This document shows, in pieces, positions 50,592 to 59,899 of a stretch of DNA of 64,000 nucleotides. The position numbers and the translations under genes are program-made. The notes below the pieces were generated by a model. It was not told the DNA's origin. It made no database searches and saw only the letters and a program-made list of their open reading frames with translations. The stretch spans positions 1,612,001 through 1,676,000 of the forward strand of contig OZ243040.1 in NCBI GenBank assembly GCA_965211995.1, given 5' to 3'. The DNA comes from CAYFZO01 sp965211995. Lineage in GTDB: Bacteria; Pseudomonadota; Gammaproteobacteria; Poriferisulfidales; Oxydemutatoraceae. Each line of letters begins with the position of its first letter. The first letter of the stretch is position 1.

Positions 50592-50997
50592 GTTTCTTTT
50601 ATCTTTTTGTGATGTTCTTTATATCTTTAATCTGCCCACTAGAATAACTATCAGGACAGAATTCTATATACTAAACGGCGTTCAAACTCCGACTGCGCAC
50701 AACTGAATCCAAGTCGTTGCTTAGATGACTTCTGCTGTCGAAGCGGTTGCGGTATGCCCACACCTCGACATCGGGAAAGCACTTGAGCATCGGCAATAAG
50801 AGCATATTTTACTTCTTCCGCTGTCAATTACACACCGCCGTGTATGAGCAACAAGGAACTTTGTCTGAACCGGTGTCCACCGAAGCGGAGAAAACCTTAA
50901 TAATGCCTTTACAATTAGAGTGCTGCAAGAACGACTCCTAGTGCTATAATTTCCAGAGGTTTAGTGACCGCCAGCAATTTTTTGTAAGATATAGAAC
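50592..50997. other. 406-bp gap with IS debris
   Basis: AT-rich and without an intact gene. The recognisable element is the IS3 3' end fragment listed separately (50814-50892). GTGCTATAATTTCC at 50941-50954 includes a TATAAT upstream of the GrlR-like fragment and could serve as a -10 for the restriction-modification genes. Confidence 0.55.
50814..50892 (+). mobile_element. 3' end fragment of a second IS3-type element
   Basis: CCGCTGTCAATTACACACCG then CCGTGTATGAGCAACAAGGA and GTCTGAACCGGTGTCC parallels the last ~80 bp of the complete IS at 49950-50026 (CCGCCGTCAATTACACGCCG, CCGTGTATGAACAGCAGGAT, GTCTGAACCGGTGTCC). It codes for the final OrfB residues (AVNYTPP-like). It shows at least two IS3 insertions in this spot. 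Confidence 0.75.
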
Positions 50998-51162
50998 ATG
51001 AACAGCGGGATTTACCATATCCAATTCGCTTCTTCCGCAAGCGGATATGGTGAAGGACTCGTTGTAATACGGGATGGAACCATAAACGGCGGCGATCAAA
51101 GTTACTTCTACAAAGGCACAAACAGAAGCATGAAAAAAGGGAAATATTTATATGACCTATGA
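50998..51162 (+). pseudogene. N-terminal fragment of a GrlR-like regulatory protein
   Basis: 54 codons: MNSGIYHIQFASSASGYGEG, LVVIRDGTINGGDQSYFYKG and a short tail. This matches the N-terminal half of GrlR-like proteins (about 110-130 residues) as I remember them. The C-terminal half is missing. The frame ends overlapping the start of the restriction enzyme gene by 11 bp, so it may still act as a translated leader peptide for that operon. Confidence 0.5.
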
Positions 51163-51919
51163 AAGCCTCGACTTGAAAAAGCCAGTAGAGTCTGAAGATT
51201 ACGATGAATGTTCAACTTTCGTCGTAAGATCTATTGAAGGAATTATGCAAGATGCGATGGATAGCGGAAGAAACAAGATCACAATAAATACGAATCTCAG
51301 GCTAGGCATCCCGATGGAGAATGTAAATAAAATTGCTGGCCCATTTGTTGAAGCTTGGGCGTTCGAGGTATTTACAGAATGTCTTGAAGACGAAAACAAT
51401 AAATATGAATTGATAAACGTAGAAGCAGGTGAGCGTTTAAATATAGCAGACGTGATCTTGCAGTTTAAAAAAACTAGAAAAAGAAGCGCCAGCGTTACTG
51501 GTCATGTTGATGTAAAAACAACCTCAAAAGATATAGAAAGTAGCGGAAAGTCACCGAACATTACTTCGTTTGCACGCATACGTTCTGCTTATGTTGTCGA
51601 TCCTGACTATATTTTTATAATCTTATCCATCAAGCACAAAGTATTTAGCACAAGAGATAGTGAAACCAAAATGATGATGGGGGTCATGGAGGTCGTTGAT
51701 TTTAACGCTTATGACTTGAAGTATTTATCAAGCCCCGACATTAGCTACAACCCCGCATTAGGAACAGGGCAAATTCAAGTGAAAGATATTCATTATGTTT
51801 CAATCCAGAAAAGGAGTACTTGGGAATTTTGCCAGTTACTTGATAAGAAGTTTATGACATCAAAAAAAGGATACGAGCAATGGCTTGAGTATGCGGAGAA
51901 AAACGGGTGGATTAAGTAG
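51152..51919 (+). CDS. Type II restriction endonuclease
   Basis: 255 residues. Assigned by its position immediately before a DNA methyltransferase (stop TAG directly followed by ATG) and by a PD-(D/E)xK-like site: Asp100 in LNIADVILQF and Asp120-x-Lys122 in GHVDVKTTSKD. A central acidic/aromatic segment (FVEAWAFEVFTECLED) precedes it. I cannot assign recognition specificity. AT-rich, unlike the chromosome core, so acquired. GGGAAATATT is the only ribosome-binding-like sequence; translation may depend on the overlapping GrlR-like fragment. Confidence 0.75.
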   Translation: MTYESLDLKKPVESEDYDECSTFVVRSIEGIMQDAMDSGRNKITINTNLRLGIPMENVNKIAGPFVEAWAFEVFTECLEDENNKYELINVEAGERLNIADVILQFKKTRKRSASVTGHVDVKTTSKDIESSGKSPNITSFARIRSAYVVDPDYIFIILSIKHKVFSTRDSETKMMMGVMEVVDFNAYDLKYLSSPDISYNPALGTGQIQVKDIHYVSIQKRSTWEFCQLLDKKFMTSKKGYEQWLEYAEKNGWIK

Positions 51920-52792
51920 ATGGAAAAAATTGATTTACGTTGTGGTGATGCTTTAAGACTTTTCAATAAAATTGAAAATTCATCTATTGATGTGATTATT
52001 GCCGACCCACCATATAACTTGGGTAAAGACTATGGAAATAATCATGATTTGAAGGGATTGGATGAATATCTTGAATTTACCAGATCTTGGCTCACTGAAT
52101 CAAAACGCGTACTTAAACCGGAAGGGACAATTTACATATTCATGGGAGTGAGGTTTATATCCCACCTTTATTACATACTCGATAGAGAGTTGGGGTTGTT
52201 ATTTAATAGCTGGATTGTCTGGCATTACACGCAAGGATTAGGAAAAACTAAAGGCTTTTCTCCGAGGCATGATGATATTCTGATGTTCACAAAATCTAAT
52301 AAATTTACATTTAATTTAGATAGTGTGCGCGTCCCGCAAAAATATTATCGCGCACGAAACAATATGCGTGGAGCAAATCCTGGAGATGTATGGAAGTTCT
52401 CTCACGTCCACTACTGCAACCCAAACAGACAAAACCATCCTACTCAAAAACCCGAAGGCTTGATAGAAAGAATGGTGTTGGCATCAAGTAACGAAAATGA
52501 TGTTGTGCTTGACCCTTTTTCTGGAAGCGGTACTACTTTAAGAGTTTGTCAGCAACTAACCAGACATGGAATTGGATTCGAGCTAAACCCTGAATATGTG
52601 GAAATGACCAAAACTAGGCTAAATGAGCCGTTTAGTGGTTTTGATAGTATAGATTCAAGAATGAAAAGAGTGCCCAACGATCTTAGAAATCCAGAGATAA
52701 GAAGAAAGTATTTAGAAGACCATATTCATTGGTTTTTGAGAAACCATGAAGGTGCAATCGAGGAGTTTGAGAAAATTGTGGAAGAAAAATAG
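51920..52792 (+). CDS. Type II DNA methyltransferase (beta-class amino-MTase)
   Basis: 290 residues. Motif IV DPPYNLG (residues 29-35) comes first and the SAM-binding motif I DPFSGSGTT near 198 follows, the beta-class order, indicating N6-adenine or N4-cytosine methylation. NHPTQKPEGLIERMVLASS precedes motif I. DPPY favours adenine. Together with the adjacent endonuclease it makes a self-protecting restriction-modification pair. The start codon abuts the preceding stop. Confidence 0.92.
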   Translation: MEKIDLRCGDALRLFNKIENSSIDVIIADPPYNLGKDYGNNHDLKGLDEYLEFTRSWLTESKRVLKPEGTIYIFMGVRFISHLYYILDRELGLLFNSWIVWHYTQGLGKTKGFSPRHDDILMFTKSNKFTFNLDSVRVPQKYYRARNNMRGANPGDVWKFSHVHYCNPNRQNHPTQKPEGLIERMVLASSNENDVVLDPFSGSGTTLRVCQQLTRHGIGFELNPEYVEMTKTRLNEPFSGFDSIDSRMKRVPNDLRNPEIRRKYLEDHIHWFLRNHEGAIEEFEKIVEEK

Positions 52793-53254
52793 GACATTGC
52801 AGTGACCTTTCCCCTGTTGGGTAGCCATTCAAAAAGAGACAAATGGCTTGCATACAGGTTGATGCCGGCAATGCTCTTAAGATTAAAAAGAATGGGGGGT
52901 TTGCTATTCTCAATGTAGGAAAAATCAAGCAATGCATTAGCGAAGTATCAAATAAAATGGCGCACGTGCGACATAACCCGACCCCTCAAAGCCATTCCCA
53001 CTCTGAAGTTTAAATACGGCGCCGCAACTTGCGCAGGCGGCGCAATAATTCCGTAGCGTGGGGCGGATGAATTCCCGATTATTCAATATGTTGAGTAAAA
53101 CGCGAGGCACTAGGAGCGAGTTCGGGTCAAACGAATCAACGCCACTCTTCGGCGCATCAGGCAAGACCGTATCGTGACTTTCCCTCGTTTTGACGGACAC
53201 CCGCCTTATGAAAATCTTCATCGGCCTTTGACACCAGCCCAGTATAATTCGCGC
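52793..53254. other. 462-bp region without an assigned gene
   Basis: A plus-strand frame of 56 codons from the ATG at 52843 (MACIQVDAGNALKIKKNGGF, then AILNVGKIKQCISEVSNKMA) looks protein-like but matches nothing I know. It may be an N-terminal fragment. The second half (53013-53254) changes to GC-richer sequence and leads into recQ. Confidence 0.45.
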
Positions 53255-55066
53255 ATGACTACTTTCACCAATCCGCTTGAGATTCTCAACGCCGTCTATG
53301 GTTATGAGACGTTCCGCGACCCGCAGGAACAGGTCATCGCGACTGCCATGGACGGGCGGGACTCCCTTGTATTGATGCCGACGGGAGGCGGGAAATCGGT
53401 CTGCTACCAGATTCCGATGCTGGCGCGGCCCGGCACCGGGCTGGTCGTCTCGCCGCTGATCGCGCTAATGGAGGATCAGGTAACGGCGCTGCGTGAGTTC
53501 GGCATCCGCGCCGAGTTTCTCAATTCGACTCTGGATTTCAGCACGCAGCGGAACATCCTCGAGCGGTTACGTGCCGGCAGGGTGGATATTCTCTACGTAG
53601 CGCCGGAGCGGCTGCTTCAGGAGCGGACGCTGGCAGGCCTCACCGCGGTGCCGATCTCCCTTATCGCCATTGATGAAGCACACTGCGTCTCTCAATGGGG
53701 GCACGACTTCCGGCCCGACTATCTGGCGCTCAACCGCCTCGCGCAAGCGTTCCCGGACGTGCCGCGCATGGCGTTGACGGCGACCGCAGACCTACGCACC
53801 CGCACGGAGATCATCACGCGCCTTGCACTGACGGAACCGGCGTGTTTCGTCGCAAGTTTCGACCGCCCCAACATTCGCTACCGCGTCACCCCAAAGACCA
53901 ACGCTCGCCGCCAACTCGAAGCTTTCATGGCGGACCACCGCGGTGAGGCAGGCATCATCTACTGCCTGAGCCGCAAAAAAGTCGAGGCCACCGCCGAATG
54001 GCTGCACGCTGACAAGTACACTGCGCTGCCCTATCACGCCGGCCTCCCCGCCTCCGTGCGGACTGCCAACCAAAGCAGGTTCCTGCGCGAAGACGGCGTA
54101 ATCATTGTGGCGACCATCGCTTTCGGCATGGGCATTGACAAGCCGGACGTGCGCTTCGTGGTGCACCTCGACCTGCCCAAGAGCATGGAGGGCTACTACC
54201 AGGAAACCGGGCGCGCAGGACGCGACGGCGTACCCGCCGAGACCCTGATGCTGTATGGCCTGCAGGACGTAGTGAAAGTGCGGCAGATGGTGGAGACGTC
54301 AGAAGCGGACGAGACCCACAAACGCATCGAGCGCGCCAAACTCGACACGCTGCTGGGCTGGTGCGAGATCACCTCCTGCCGACGCCAAGCGTTGCTGGAT
54401 TATTTCGGCGAGGCGATGGCTGGTGATTGCGGCAACTGCGACATCTGCCTCGCACCCCCCGACACTTGGGACGCAACGGTCGCCGCTCAGAAACTCCTCT
54501 CCTGCGCGGTACGCACCGGTCAGTATTTCGGCAAGACGCACCTGATCAACGTGCTGATGGGCGAACTCACCGACAAGGTCGCCCGCCACGGCCACCAGCG
54601 CCTGTCCACTTGGGGGATCGGCAGCGAAGACGCCACGAACTGGGACTCTGTGCTGCGCCAACTCGTGGTGCAACGCTATCTGGAAGCAGACCCCGACCGC
54701 TTCAATGCTCTGCGCCTGACCGACCGCGCCCGCCCCCTGCTGCGGGGGGAACAGACACTGATGCTGCGGCGTGACCAAACCATATCCCACAAGCGCAAAC
54801 GACGCTCGGAACACAACGGTGACATAGACCGCAGCATCGCCCCCGGCAACGAGCCTCTGTGGGAGGCACTTCGCATTTGCCGCAAGCGGCTCGCCGACGA
54901 AGCAGGCGTGCCGCCCTATGTGGTATTCCACGATTCCACGTTGCGCGACATGCTGCGCCAACGCCCCGCAACTTTAACTGCGATGCTCGAGATCAGCGGT
55001 GTCGGACAAACCAAACTTGACCGGTATGGAGATGCTTTTCTTGAGGTGCTGAATGCCGAGCGATAG
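53255..55066 (+). CDS. recQ: ATP-dependent DNA helicase RecQ
   Basis: 603 residues from the ATG at 53255; the frame is open 27 codons earlier without similarity. Helicase motifs: motif 0 YGYETFRDPQEQVIATAMDG, Walker A MPTGGGKSVCYQ, Walker B IAIDEAHCVSQWGHDFRPDY, motif III ALTATAD, motif VI QETGRAGRDG. The RQC zinc ligands are in CEITSCRRQALLDYFGEAM and CGNCDIC. A C-terminal HRDC domain follows (LWEALRICRKRLADEAGVPPYVVFHDSTL). It acts in recombination repair and fork restart. Returns to core GC composition. Confidence 0.95.
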   Translation: MTTFTNPLEILNAVYGYETFRDPQEQVIATAMDGRDSLVLMPTGGGKSVCYQIPMLARPGTGLVVSPLIALMEDQVTALREFGIRAEFLNSTLDFSTQRNILERLRAGRVDILYVAPERLLQERTLAGLTAVPISLIAIDEAHCVSQWGHDFRPDYLALNRLAQAFPDVPRMALTATADLRTRTEIITRLALTEPACFVASFDRPNIRYRVTPKTNARRQLEAFMADHRGEAGIIYCLSRKKVEATAEWLHADKYTALPYHAGLPASVRTANQSRFLREDGVIIVATIAFGMGIDKPDVRFVVHLDLPKSMEGYYQETGRAGRDGVPAETLMLYGLQDVVKVRQMVETSEADETHKRIERAKLDTLLGWCEITSCRRQALLDYFGEAMAGDCGNCDICLAPPDTWDATVAAQKLLSCAVRTGQYFGKTHLINVLMGELTDKVARHGHQRLSTWGIGSEDATNWDSVLRQLVVQRYLEADPDRFNALRLTDRARPLLRGEQTLMLRRDQTISHKRKRRSEHNGDIDRSIAPGNEPLWEALRICRKRLADEAGVPPYVVFHDSTLRDMLRQRPATLTAMLEISGVGQTKLDRYGDAFLEVLNAER

Positions 55067-55189
55067 GCCGGAGCGCAAGGGGGAGTTGTTTCCCTTTTGC
55101 GGCTGAGCCGTGCCAGACAACACGCGGCACGTTGGCTCATGCCATAGGCCGACTGCAGATACACGACGGCACCGCGTCGCTGCGCCGGC

Positions 55190-55393
55190 CTCACCATTTT
55201 TTCCGAGCACGTCCTCAAGCGCCCGCAACCGCTTTGCTTCCGATACCTCCATCCTGCCGTACTTCGCTTTCCATCAATACAAAGTGCCGTTGGCGATGCC
55301 GTGCTTACGAATCACATCCTGTGCCAGTATACCGGCTTCATGCTCTTTCAAAATACCAATGATCGGTTCTTCACTGTGATGCTTGCCTTTCAT
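55190..55393 (-). pseudogene. IS3-type OrfA remnant
   Basis: On the minus strand MKGKHHSEEPIIGILKEHEA, GILAQDVIRKHGIANGTLY, then a stop where the family has an aromatic or Arg residue, then WKAKYGRMEVSEAKRLRALED. This is the HTH subunit of an IS3-group element different from the one at 48.8 kb. Similarity fades after about 65 codons and no OrfB follows. The 501-bp gap between recQ and dsrN holds only this and AT-rich sequence. Confidence 0.75.
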
Positions 55394-55567
55394 TCTGAAT
55401 CCTCCATACGGTCGATTTTATGGGAAAAGTCTCTCTGAAACTGGCTACCTTTTCGGGGGAAAGGTCAATATCACAAACAATATCGTTGAAATTTCCTGTT
55501 ACAACAGTCTGAAAGCGCTGTCCAAAATTTGAATACAATCTTCAGACACATTTTTGATTTGGCGGAT

Positions 55568-56944
55568 TTACACTGCCCTTGCAAATCTTTCTGTCCAGCC
55601 ACTATCCACCGCCCGCAGATGCACAAACGATGCGAGCAAATTCTTATACACAATCCCATCTCTCCCCCCTCCAATCCCTTCCCCGCGCACCACCTTGTAA
55701 GCGGTCTTCACGTCCTCCGACAAGCCCTCCAACTTCGCGTAATGAAACTCATGCGCGGCACGGATTGGCGGTGCGCCGTCGGCGAGCGGCCAAGGCATGT
55801 CGGGGGTTTCCTCGATCCGCACGTAGCCCCGCCCGCAGGGGCGTTCACATACGACGGTGTCGGCCTGGATTACGCCCGCCATCTCATGGCGTTGGCCGCG
55901 CCACTCTATGCCGCGGCTCAGGTACATCAGGCCGCCGCATTCGGCGTAAGCGGGCAGGCCGCCCTCGAGCGCGTCTTTGACGGCGGCGCGCAGCGAAGCG
56001 TTGGCTGCGAGCGCGGCGGCGTGAACTTCAGGGAAGCCGCCGCCGATGAACAGAGCATCCACGTCGGGCAGGGCGGCGTCGCGCAGGGCGTTGATGACAA
56101 CGAGTTTGAAGCCCGCGCGCTCGAGTGATTCAAGATCGTCGGGATAATAGAAGTTGAAAGCGGCATCACGGAAAACGCCGAGGTTCAGTTTCCCGACGCC
56201 GGCGCTCGCCGGGGGGGCCGGTTCGTTATCAACGTCCAAGTCCGCCGCCGCCCGTGCGATCGCAACGATCGCTTCCACGTCCGCGTATTCGCCGACGGTC
56301 CGGCGCATGGCTTCGACGCGCTCGCCGGCTTGCTCGTGTTCGCTGCCGGGGATCAGGCCGAGGTGGCGTTCGGGCAATGCCATGCGTTCGTCGCATCGGA
56401 TGCAGCCGACGACGGGCACGCCGGTGTGCCGCTCGACGGCGGCGCGCAGTTTGTCGGCGTGGCGTTGGCCGCCAACCTTGTTCAGCACGACGCCGGCGAT
56501 GTGCACGGCGGGGTCGAAGTCGAGGTAGCCACGCAGCAGGGGCGCGATGCCGCGGGTCATGCCCGCACAATCCACAACGAGGATCACGGGGGCGGCGAGG
56601 TGTTTGGCGAGCGCGGCGTTGCTGTCGCTGCCGTCGGGGGAGAGGCCGTCGTAAAGCCCTTTATTGGCTTCGATCAGGGCGATGCCGCCCGCCCCCGCAT
56701 CCGCAGCCTTCTCCGCGAACATCTTGCCGATCGCATCCGGCGTCTGGGTGTTGAAATCAAGGTTGTAGCAGTTGCGCCCCGCGGCGGCGGCGAGCCATTG
56801 GGGGTCAATGTAGTCGGGGCCTTTCTTGAACGGGCGCACGTCGTGGCCGCGGCGCGCGAGGTCGGCGCACAGGCCGGTGGCGAATACCGTCTTGCCGGAG
56901 GATTTATGCGCCGCGCTGATCAGCAGGCGTGGAATCGCAGGCAC
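55568..56944 (-). CDS. dsrN: DsrN, sirohaem amidase (cobyrinate a,c-diamide synthase-like)
   Basis: 458 residues. The P-loop is AAHKSSGKTVFATGL at 11-25, followed by RPFKKGPDYIDPQW and IEANKGLYDGL, all typical of CbiA-type synthetases. The C-terminal glutaminase domain has the nucleophile Cys in LPAYAECGGLMYLS near 341 and the His in AAHEFHYAKLE. Its place directly after dsrP (3 bp) makes it DsrN, thought to amidate the sirohaem of DsrAB, rather than a cobalamin enzyme. It is the last dsr gene here; in Allochromatium dsrR would follow, but instead an IS remnant lies downstream. Confidence 0.92.
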   Translation of the reverse strand: MPAIPRLLISAAHKSSGKTVFATGLCADLARRGHDVRPFKKGPDYIDPQWLAAAAGRNCYNLDFNTQTPDAIGKMFAEKAADAGAGGIALIEANKGLYDGLSPDGSDSNAALAKHLAAPVILVVDCAGMTRGIAPLLRGYLDFDPAVHIAGVVLNKVGGQRHADKLRAAVERHTGVPVVGCIRCDERMALPERHLGLIPGSEHEQAGERVEAMRRTVGEYADVEAIVAIARAAADLDVDNEPAPPASAGVGKLNLGVFRDAAFNFYYPDDLESLERAGFKLVVINALRDAALPDVDALFIGGGFPEVHAAALAANASLRAAVKDALEGGLPAYAECGGLMYLSRGIEWRGQRHEMAGVIQADTVVCERPCGRGYVRIEETPDMPWPLADGAPPIRAAHEFHYAKLEGLSEDVKTAYKVVRGEGIGGGRDGIVYKNLLASFVHLRAVDSGWTERFARAV

Positions 56945-56947
56945 GGC

Positions 56948-58153
56948 TCACACGTCTTGCAGGTCGAACTGCGAATCCCCGAGGTCGGCGGGCAGGAAGT
57001 CGAGGACGGCGAGCATGAACACCAGCACCGCGAGCGACAGGCCGATGCCGCCGACGCCGAGCAGGATCTCGGGCAGGCTCGGGGTGTAGCCGGCGGTCGC
57101 GCCGTCGAAGAACGAACTGCTTTCTTCCATGCCGGGGAACATCACCAGCGGATACGCCTGCCCGCCGATGATGATCACGTACAACTGCGCGAACGCACCG
57201 ACGAGCACGAGCGCGCAACCGATCATCGCGCACGCGCGGCAGCGGCTGAACGGGCGCAGGTAGAACAGCGCGAGCGGCGCCAGCCCGCCGAGACCGATCT
57301 GCACGATCCAAAACAGCGCGGTGTAAACCCCGCCGTCGCGCAGGATGAACGCGGCGACGCCGTGGTGTTCGGTCGCGTACAGATTGGTGATGAAATGCGC
57401 GAGCACGAAGTACAGCACGACGGCGACGAACACGCCGAGCAGGTTTTTCATCCGCCGCAGAATGTAGTCGCCGACACTGAACCCGCCGAAGCGCGCGGCG
57501 GTCATCAGCACGAGGATGAACGCTGCGAAGCCGAACGACAGCGACATCGCGATGAACAGCGGCGCCATGATCGCGGCGTCGTAGGCCTGACGCGCGACGA
57601 GAAAGCCGAAGATCGAGCCGGTGCCGGTAGTCAGCGTCAGCCGCCACAGCAACGCGACCATCCCGCCGACGCCGACGTAGGGCGCCATGCGCCGCTCGAA
57701 CATCGTCCACAGGTACGCGATTACAACGAGGAAGAAGCCGATGTAAAGAAAAATATTCCACGCGAAGATGGACTTTAAGTTGTAGTAGGTCAGCGCGACG
57801 ATCAGGCGGTCGGGGCGTCCGAGGTCGAGCACCAGCACCGCGATGCCGCCGCCGAGGAACGCGAGCGACACCAGGCCCGACAGCCGGGCGAGCGGCTTGT
57901 AGTGAGCCTGCCCGAACACCGACGCGACCGAGGCGGCGTTGAGCGCGCCCGAGGCGATGAGGATCATGAAGATCGCAAACACGTGCGGCATACCCCACAC
58001 GATCTGGTTGCTCATGCCGGTGACGTGGTGGCCTGCGTGCTCCATCTGATAGGCGGCGAGACCGCCGATCACGGCGAGCGCCGCAAACAGGCCGAGCGTC
58101 AGGTAATAGCCGGCGGTGTTGGCGTCGAGCGCGACGTGGCGGATCGGCTTCAT
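56948..58153 (-). CDS. dsrP: DsrP, NrfD-like membrane quinone-interacting subunit
   Basis: 401 residues from the ATG at 58153. Polytopic (about ten hydrophobic helices) NrfD/PsrC-type protein, for example YLTLGLFAALAVIGGLAAYQ, FAIFMILIASGALNAASVASVFG, and LGGLAPLALFYLRPF. With DsrO, J, K and M it forms the inner-membrane complex that moves electrons between the cytoplasm, the quinone pool and the periplasm in sulfur metabolism. It ends 3 bp before dsrN. A 343-bp stretch of non-dsr sequence separates it from dsrO. Confidence 0.92.
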   Translation of the reverse strand: MKPIRHVALDANTAGYYLTLGLFAALAVIGGLAAYQMEHAGHHVTGMSNQIVWGMPHVFAIFMILIASGALNAASVASVFGQAHYKPLARLSGLVSLAFLGGGIAVLVLDLGRPDRLIVALTYYNLKSIFAWNIFLYIGFFLVVIAYLWTMFERRMAPYVGVGGMVALLWRLTLTTGTGSIFGFLVARQAYDAAIMAPLFIAMSLSFGFAAFILVLMTAARFGGFSVGDYILRRMKNLLGVFVAVVLYFVLAHFITNLYATEHHGVAAFILRDGGVYTALFWIVQIGLGGLAPLALFYLRPFSRCRACAMIGCALVLVGAFAQLYVIIIGGQAYPLVMFPGMEESSSFFDGATAGYTPSLPEILLGVGGIGLSLAVLVFMLAVLDFLPADLGDSQFDLQDV

Positions 58154-58496
58154 TCGATGTTCCCCGCGCACGTCCAAAAGATCAGTTCATTGCCATCGGC
58201 GTATTTGCGAAGACCGCCCATTCCGCCGTAACGGCTTGGTTCGAGGCACCGGGGCTCCACCGCATCATCGCCCCCCTCGTGGATAATGCACCCGCCCGGC
58301 CCAAGTGAATGAAAGAAGCGTGTGCGGTCCAATTCTGTAGTTTTTGAGAACATCTTTTTCAGTGATTCTTTGGTTCAACAAGCAGCGCGGCCCTCTCTCA
58401 ACCGTGCCGCATGAGGCGTGCAGAAAATGAAAACCGGCAGGCACAACCAGCACGCTATTCTTTTCATTCTGCTTTCCCCGCAATCGAAACGTCTTG
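58154..58496. other. 343-bp non-dsr insertion between dsrO and dsrP
   Basis: dsrO and dsrP usually abut. Here two overlapping minus-strand frames in series (58519-58265 and 58353-58150) read like one broken protein: NSVLVVPAGFHFLHASCGTV and CLLNQRITEKDVLKNYR in one, then TRFFHSLGPGGCIIHEGGDD and YGGMGGLRKYADGNELIFWT in the other. The family is not recognised. Composition is lower in GC than dsrP and dsrO. Confidence 0.55.
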
Positions 58497-59255
58497 TCAG
58501 ATCCCCTGGTAGCGCACACCGGTGTTAAGGCCGAGGTCGGCGCGGATCTGGGTGCCGCCGTGCTCGGCGAGGCGCTTGGAGATCTCGCTGTAGGGGTTGT
58601 TGAGGTCGCCGAAGATCAGTGCGCGGTGGCCTTCCTTCTCGCAGGCTGCGGCGCAGGCGGTGATGCCGTCGCCGCGGTCCACCTTGTGCACGCACAGGGT
58701 GCAACTCTCGACCGTGCCCTTGCCCCGGGGCGCGTGCGGCAGGGGCTCCTCGACCGTTTCATGCACGAACGATCTGGCTTTGTACGGGCAGGCCATCATG
58801 CAGTAGCGGCAACCGATGCAGGTGTGCTTATCCACCAGCACGATGCCGTCGGCGCGGCGGAACGACGCCCCCGTCGGGCATACGTCCACACACGGCGGCG
58901 TCTCGCAATGCTGGCACATAACGGGGAAGGACTTTTTGTACTGAGTCGTCTTGTCGCGGATCGTGATCTTGCGGATCCACTGGGCGTCGGTCGCGGGGCG
59001 GTCGTGGCCGGTAAGTCCGTGTTCCTCGTTGCAGGCGGTGACGCAGGCGGTGCAACCGTCGGCGCATTTGTTCGTGTCCACCAGCATGCCCCAACGCACT
59101 TGGTCGCTCACCGGCTCGTCGAGCGGGCGCGCGCGCGGCTGCGTTTGGGCGTTGCCGACGGAATACAGCAGCACGCCCGGCGCAATCGTCAAACCGGCAA
59201 CGGCGGCGGCGCCTTTGAAGAAGTCGCGGCGGGCGGTGTTTTCAGGTTTGGGCAT
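58497..59255 (-). CDS. dsrO: DsrO, periplasmic ferredoxin-like iron-sulfur subunit
   Basis: 252 residues. The Tat signal is TARRDFFKGAAAVAGL at about 7-22, so the folded protein is exported. Cluster-binding Cys groups: CADGCTACVTAC, CQHCETPPCVDVCP, CIGCRYCMMACP and CTLCVHKV with CAAAC, as in four-cluster NrfC/PsrB-like subunits. It carries electrons between DsrP and the cytochrome DsrJ. It is 206 bp downstream of dsrJ; in compact dsr operons the gap is usually short. Confidence 0.93.
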   Translation of the reverse strand: MPKPENTARRDFFKGAAAVAGLTIAPGVLLYSVGNAQTQPRARPLDEPVSDQVRWGMLVDTNKCADGCTACVTACNEEHGLTGHDRPATDAQWIRKITIRDKTTQYKKSFPVMCQHCETPPCVDVCPTGASFRRADGIVLVDKHTCIGCRYCMMACPYKARSFVHETVEEPLPHAPRGKGTVESCTLCVHKVDRGDGITACAAACEKEGHRALIFGDLNNPYSEISKRLAEHGGTQIRADLGLNTGVRYQGI

Positions 59256-59461
59256 GGGTGTTTTGGGAGTTCATTCATGCGCCCCGGGCGAGGCTTGCAC
59301 GTCCGGCGCCCGTCGGTGGATTGACCCGTTCCCACGTCTCCGCTGTGCCGGTGAGTCTGCAATTTATCACGCCGTCCGGCGGGGCGGTTCGCATCCTCGC
59401 CGTCCGGGCAGGCCGGTTCATCCAAGGCGCATTACGTCCAAACACGTTATCAGCAACGCAA

Positions 59462-59881
59462 TCAATCGGCGCCATGGACATAAGCCTCCACGGGCCGGTC
59501 GGCGTGACACTGAAAGCAGTCCATGCGCACGCTGCTGAAACGGTGGCAACTTTCGCAGAAATGGTCGCTGTCGGCGTAGCGCGGATAAACGCCGTCGGCG
59601 CGCGGCTGCACGTGGCAGTTGATGCAGTTCACAAAACGGTGCTTTTCGGTGCGGATGCCTGCGTGCACGGTGCGGTCGCGCTGGTGCAGGATGAACTCCA
59701 TGTGGCGCCGGCGCATGACGTCGGTCGGCTCGACGCACTGCTCACCTTTGGCGGCGGGGATTTTCGGCAGCAGGCTGCCGTCGGCTTGCACCCGGGCAAC
59801 CAGCAACACCACGATGACGGCGGCGACGCCCGCGACGAGCGTCAGTGCAAAAAGGGTCGGGGGCGCGATCGGGGGGCGCAT
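59462..59881 (-). CDS. dsrJ: DsrJ, triheme cytochrome c
   Basis: 139 residues. An uncleaved N-terminal helix (LFALTLVAGVAAVIVVLLVA, about 10-29) anchors it. Three CxxCH haem sites follow: CINCH, CESCH and CFQCH. Cys49 in EQCVEPTDVMRRRHMEF corresponds to the unusual Cys haem ligand described for DsrJ; His/Met candidates lie nearby. It is the periplasmic redox subunit of DsrMKJOP. Located between dsrL (18 bp upstream) and dsrO. Confidence 0.93.
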   Translation of the reverse strand: MRPPIAPPTLFALTLVAGVAAVIVVLLVARVQADGSLLPKIPAAKGEQCVEPTDVMRRRHMEFILHQRDRTVHAGIRTEKHRFVNCINCHVQPRADGVYPRYADSDHFCESCHRFSSVRMDCFQCHADRPVEAYVHGAD

Positions 59882-59899
59882 CGCCTGCGTGTCGGATAC

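Noticed and set aside
53228..53248. TTGACA and TATAAT upstream of recQ as a promoter
   Set aside because: The spacing is only 9 bp instead of about 17, so they do not form one sigma70 promoter; TATAAT would also leave a leader of almost nothing.
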